Assembly (NCBI GenBank): GCA_020719945.1
Contig: DYPL01000026.1
Coordinates: 1 to 32,323 of the forward strand
DNA from: Turneriella parva
GTDB lineage: Bacteria > Spirochaetota > Leptospiria > Turneriellales > Turneriellaceae
DNA length: 32,323 nucleotides
Direction: 5' to 3'
How positions within the stretch are numbered: position 1 is the stretch's first letter; each line of letters opens with the position of its first letter. The notes beneath the pieces were generated by a model that did no database searches, was not told where the DNA came from, and saw nothing but the letters and a program-made list of their open reading frames with translations. Shown here one piece after another: positions 30,625 to 32,323 of this stretch. The position numbers were made by a program, and so were the translations under genes.

Positions 30625-31486
30625 GCTTGGAAATGCAGCGAAATCAGCGAGAAAGTGGATCGGCAGGCTCATGTTTGCTGCCGCTGTTTTATTCTCTGCG
30701 TCTCCGGCGTTTTCCGCTTCTGGGGCTCCCGGTGTGTTGCCGTCTCTCGTTCAACTTGGGAGCGTAGCTGTAGAAACCACCCTCGGCGATGCGCCGGATG
30801 CGGTGCAAAAGATTGTGTCCGGGTTTCCCGTTGTCCTCGATCGGTTTGCGGTCGCTGCATCCGAAAGAAACCAGCCGATAGCAGTTCCGGTTATAGCAGC
30901 TGTTCAGCCCAAAACAAAGGTTCCTCCGGTTCGACGGAAGGCTCCGAGGAAAACGGTTGGCCAGAGACAGTTGGCAGATTTGCAGCCTGTTAGGGCTCTT
31001 CTATATTTGACCGCCACCACAGAAGAAAAAGTTCTCTGTTCTCTGTTTCTGCCAGAAGATGTATGCAAGATCCTGCTCGACGACTACGCCTTTTCTCTGG
31101 ATGTAATACAACGCCCGGATTCTGGGACAGGTCTCGGAAAAACAGTAGACTACTACCGGCTTCATTTTTTGATTGTCCATGAATCAACCTTTAGATCTAT
31201 CGACAGAGCTCCGTTGGGTTGCAGTAGACACGGAAACGACTGGGCTCAATCCATGGAAGCACGAGCTCCTGGAGATTGGAGCCGTTCGATTTGGTCTGCA
31301 GGGGATCACAGAAGAATTTCAGGTTTTGATAAAGCCGCAGCACAAGATAGATCCGCGTGCGAGAGCTGTTCACAATATATCGAACGAAGAACTGGAAGAG
31401 AAGGGCGTTTCTCTGCAGGAGGCCCTGCAGCTGTTTTCGGAGTTTATTTCAGGGGACGACCTAGTCTTTCACAACGCCCCGTTTGA
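30623..31486 (+). CDS. Exported protein of unknown function; 3' third overlaps the exonuclease gene
   Basis: The open frame gives 287 residues. The start is a good signal peptide: MLGNAAKSARKWIGRL, then the hydrophobic MFAAAVLFSASPAFSA with a likely cleavage after AFS/A. The mature part up to about residue 180 looks protein-like (EEKVLCSLFLPEDVCKILLDD, YAFSLDVIQRP) with a basic proline-rich linker (TKVPPVRRKAPRKTVG). From 31179 the frame runs through the exonuclease gene for 308 bases, and the sequence there (many R, S, G, W) looks like an out-of-frame reading. The real protein probably ended near 31180; a frameshift or lost stop may have extended it. No domain recognised. Confidence 0.5.
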   Translation: MLGNAAKSARKWIGRLMFAAAVLFSASPAFSASGAPGVLPSLVQLGSVAVETTLGDAPDAVQKIVSGFPVVLDRFAVAASERNQPIAVPVIAAVQPKTKVPPVRRKAPRKTVGQRQLADLQPVRALLYLTATTEEKVLCSLFLPEDVCKILLDDYAFSLDVIQRPDSGTGLGKTVDYYRLHFLIVHESTFRSIDRAPLGCSRHGNDWAQSMEARAPGDWSRSIWSAGDHRRISGFDKAAAQDRSACESCSQYIERRTGREGRFSAGGPAAVFGVYFRGRPSLSQRPV

Positions 31487-32045
31487 TGCCGCCTTCCTGG
31501 TTTTATCGTTTCGCAGCCTCCAATTACCAATTCCCGATGTCATATATTACGATTCTCTTTATCTCTCTAGGGTTTACTTTCCGGGGCGAAAATCGCATTC
31601 TCTCGATAATCTGAGAAAAGAGCTTGAGATAGATTCCGGGCCTTCCCATCGTGCATTGTCGGACGCCCGCGCCACGTCGCGCGTCTTTCTGGCCAATTTT
31701 GAACAAAACCGGGATATTCTCGCTTCCAGAAAAAAATACGATAAATACCTCCGGTACCATCGCAGGTTGGCTGCCTTTGAAGTAAAGGTGCCTTCGGACC
31801 TGGATCGCATTCTGAAGTACTTTGAAAGAAAGGTGAGTGCAGGGGCCTTGCTTCGCATCGATTATTATAACCGCGACGAGAAGAAATTTTCCTCTGCCAC
31901 GGTTAAGCCGCTCGACGTGCTTATTTTTAATCAGCTTGTGTATGTGAAGGCACAAAAATTCCCTCTCGAAGAAACGTTTCTGATTCCACTGAAGGGAGCC
32001 GTTATCCATGACCCAAGAGAGGGCGCCATAAAATTGGTCGACTGA
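31179..32045 (+). CDS. DnaQ-family (DEDDh) 3'-5' exonuclease with C-terminal WYL-like domain
   Basis: A 288-residue protein from ATG 31179. The exonuclease domain has all DEDDh residues: D17 and E19 (VAVDTETTG), D103 (FHNAPFDAAF), H157 and D162 (HRALSDA). This matches the DNA polymerase III epsilon/PolC type. After a basic helical linker (about 170-210), residues 212-288 resemble a WYL domain: LLRIDYYNRDEKKFSSATVKPLDVLIF, then VYVKAQKFPLEETFLIPL. WYL domains bind nucleic acid or nucleotide ligands, mostly in regulators of defence and DNA repair. Its stop abuts the stop of the convergent PadR-like gene. Confidence 0.82.
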   Translation: MNQPLDLSTELRWVAVDTETTGLNPWKHELLEIGAVRFGLQGITEEFQVLIKPQHKIDPRARAVHNISNEELEEKGVSLQEALQLFSEFISGDDLVFHNAPFDAAFLVLSFRSLQLPIPDVIYYDSLYLSRVYFPGRKSHSLDNLRKELEIDSGPSHRALSDARATSRVFLANFEQNRDILASRKKYDKYLRYHRRLAAFEVKVPSDLDRILKYFERKVSAGALLRIDYYNRDEKKFSSATVKPLDVLIFNQLVYVKAQKFPLEETFLIPLKGAVIHDPREGAIKLVD

Positions 32046-32323
32046 TTACTTGTCGGACGTTTTCAGTGCGCCCACCAGAGAGAGCCAGTTCTTTAGCATC
32101 AATAATTCAATTTTTAGCGCGTTAGACTCAAGGGTAGGCGTATGCACACTTAGCGCCAAATGTTCGGCCTTGTGGATGGCGCTCATAAGTTGGCGCTCGA
32201 TAGTGCCTAAAATTAATCCCGCCATCTTTTCGCCCTTGTAGAGCGTATGTAGGATTAATAGTAATCCGGTGCTTGAGTGGCCGAGTTCATCAATCTGGGA
32301 GGCTATTATTTCTGTCTCTGCTT
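32046..32323 (-). CDS. PadR-like regulator, C-terminal part (gene spans the circular junction)
   Basis: This is the 3' portion of the gene that begins at 287. Its unique part is 32046-32268; bases 32269-32323 repeat 1-55. It encodes a helical region (GLLLILHTLYKGEKMAGLIL, then ESNALKIELLMLKNWLSLVG) that would form the PadR dimerisation domain. TAA is at 32048-32046, directly adjoining the exonuclease stop. The unbroken frame over the join (510 bases in all) confirms the circle. Confidence 0.75.
   Translation of the reverse strand, partial: AETEIIASQIDELGHSSTGLLLILHTLYKGEKMAGLILGTIERQLMSAIHKAEHLALSVHTPTLESNALKIELLMLKNWLSLVGALKTSDK
32269..32323. repeat. 55-bp terminal direct repeat, right copy (circular overlap)
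   Basis: Identical to 1-55. Removing one copy gives a 32,268-bp circle. Confidence 0.95.

Noticed and set aside
30372-30767. Plus-strand open frame of 131 codons after the unknown 344-residue gene.
   Set aside because: It is very rich in cysteine, arginine and leucine, overlaps the exported-protein signal peptide in another frame and looks like a chance reading.

Overview
The window is a closed circle of about 32,268 bp. Its first 55 bases (1-55) are repeated exactly as its last 55 (32269-32323), and a PadR-like gene reads in one frame across that junction (32046-32268 joined to 1-287, 169 codons plus stop). With ParA, ParB and a winged-helix replication protein beside each other, this is best read as a complete plasmid. 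The host looks like a spirochaete, probably of the Leptospira/Leptonema/Turneriella group. That rests on a DUF1564-like protein (a family I know only from Leptospira relatives), six-segment membrane chemoreceptors and many TPR proteins. It is an inference from protein style, not from a search.

Layout. Bases 1-2.4 kb: PadR-like repressor and a divergent TetA-type efflux pump sharing a 36-bp palindrome, then a secreted TPR protein. 2.4-5.0 kb (minus): an envelope cluster with an HEXXH protein, a zinc ribbon, an MCE/MlaD-type protein and a penicillin-binding-type serine enzyme. 5.0-6.7 kb: queE-queD-queC, which make preQ0. 6.7-7.0 kb: a non-coding nest of hairpins. 7.0-9.4 kb (minus): the DUF1564-like gene, then TPR-yjbQ-maf, tightly overlapped. 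9.6-20.3 kb: a seven-gene chemosensory operon (zinc-binding-type receptor, soluble PAS receptor, hybrid CheA, CheW, CheB, CheR, receiver-adenylate cyclase). 20.4-25.2 kb (minus): a third, canonical receptor, a 797-aa phage-tail-fibre-like protein with discoidin-like domains, and a four-segment membrane protein. 25.4-28.4 kb (minus): rep, a control region with a likely antisense RNA, parB, parA and a 30-bp palindrome. 28.4-32.0 kb (plus): a degenerate enhancer-binding-type regulator, an unknown 344-aa protein, a possible small membrane peptide, an exported protein and a DnaQ-type exonuclease with a WYL-like tail.

The chief interest is the chemosensory operon. It has no stand-alone CheY. Apart from the receiver on CheA itself, the only CheY-like domain sits on a class III cyclase that has the lysine and aspartate expected for ATP, so receptor signals seem wired to cAMP instead of, or as well as, the flagellar motor. 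The two receptors inside the operon have altered tip residues, while the third is canonical. Other points are: a replication-control locus with convergent promoters sharing an inverted 15-bp box, repeats inside rep, and a 14-bp palindrome (GTCGGAYGTCCGAC) present twice near parA that is the best candidate partition site or operator.
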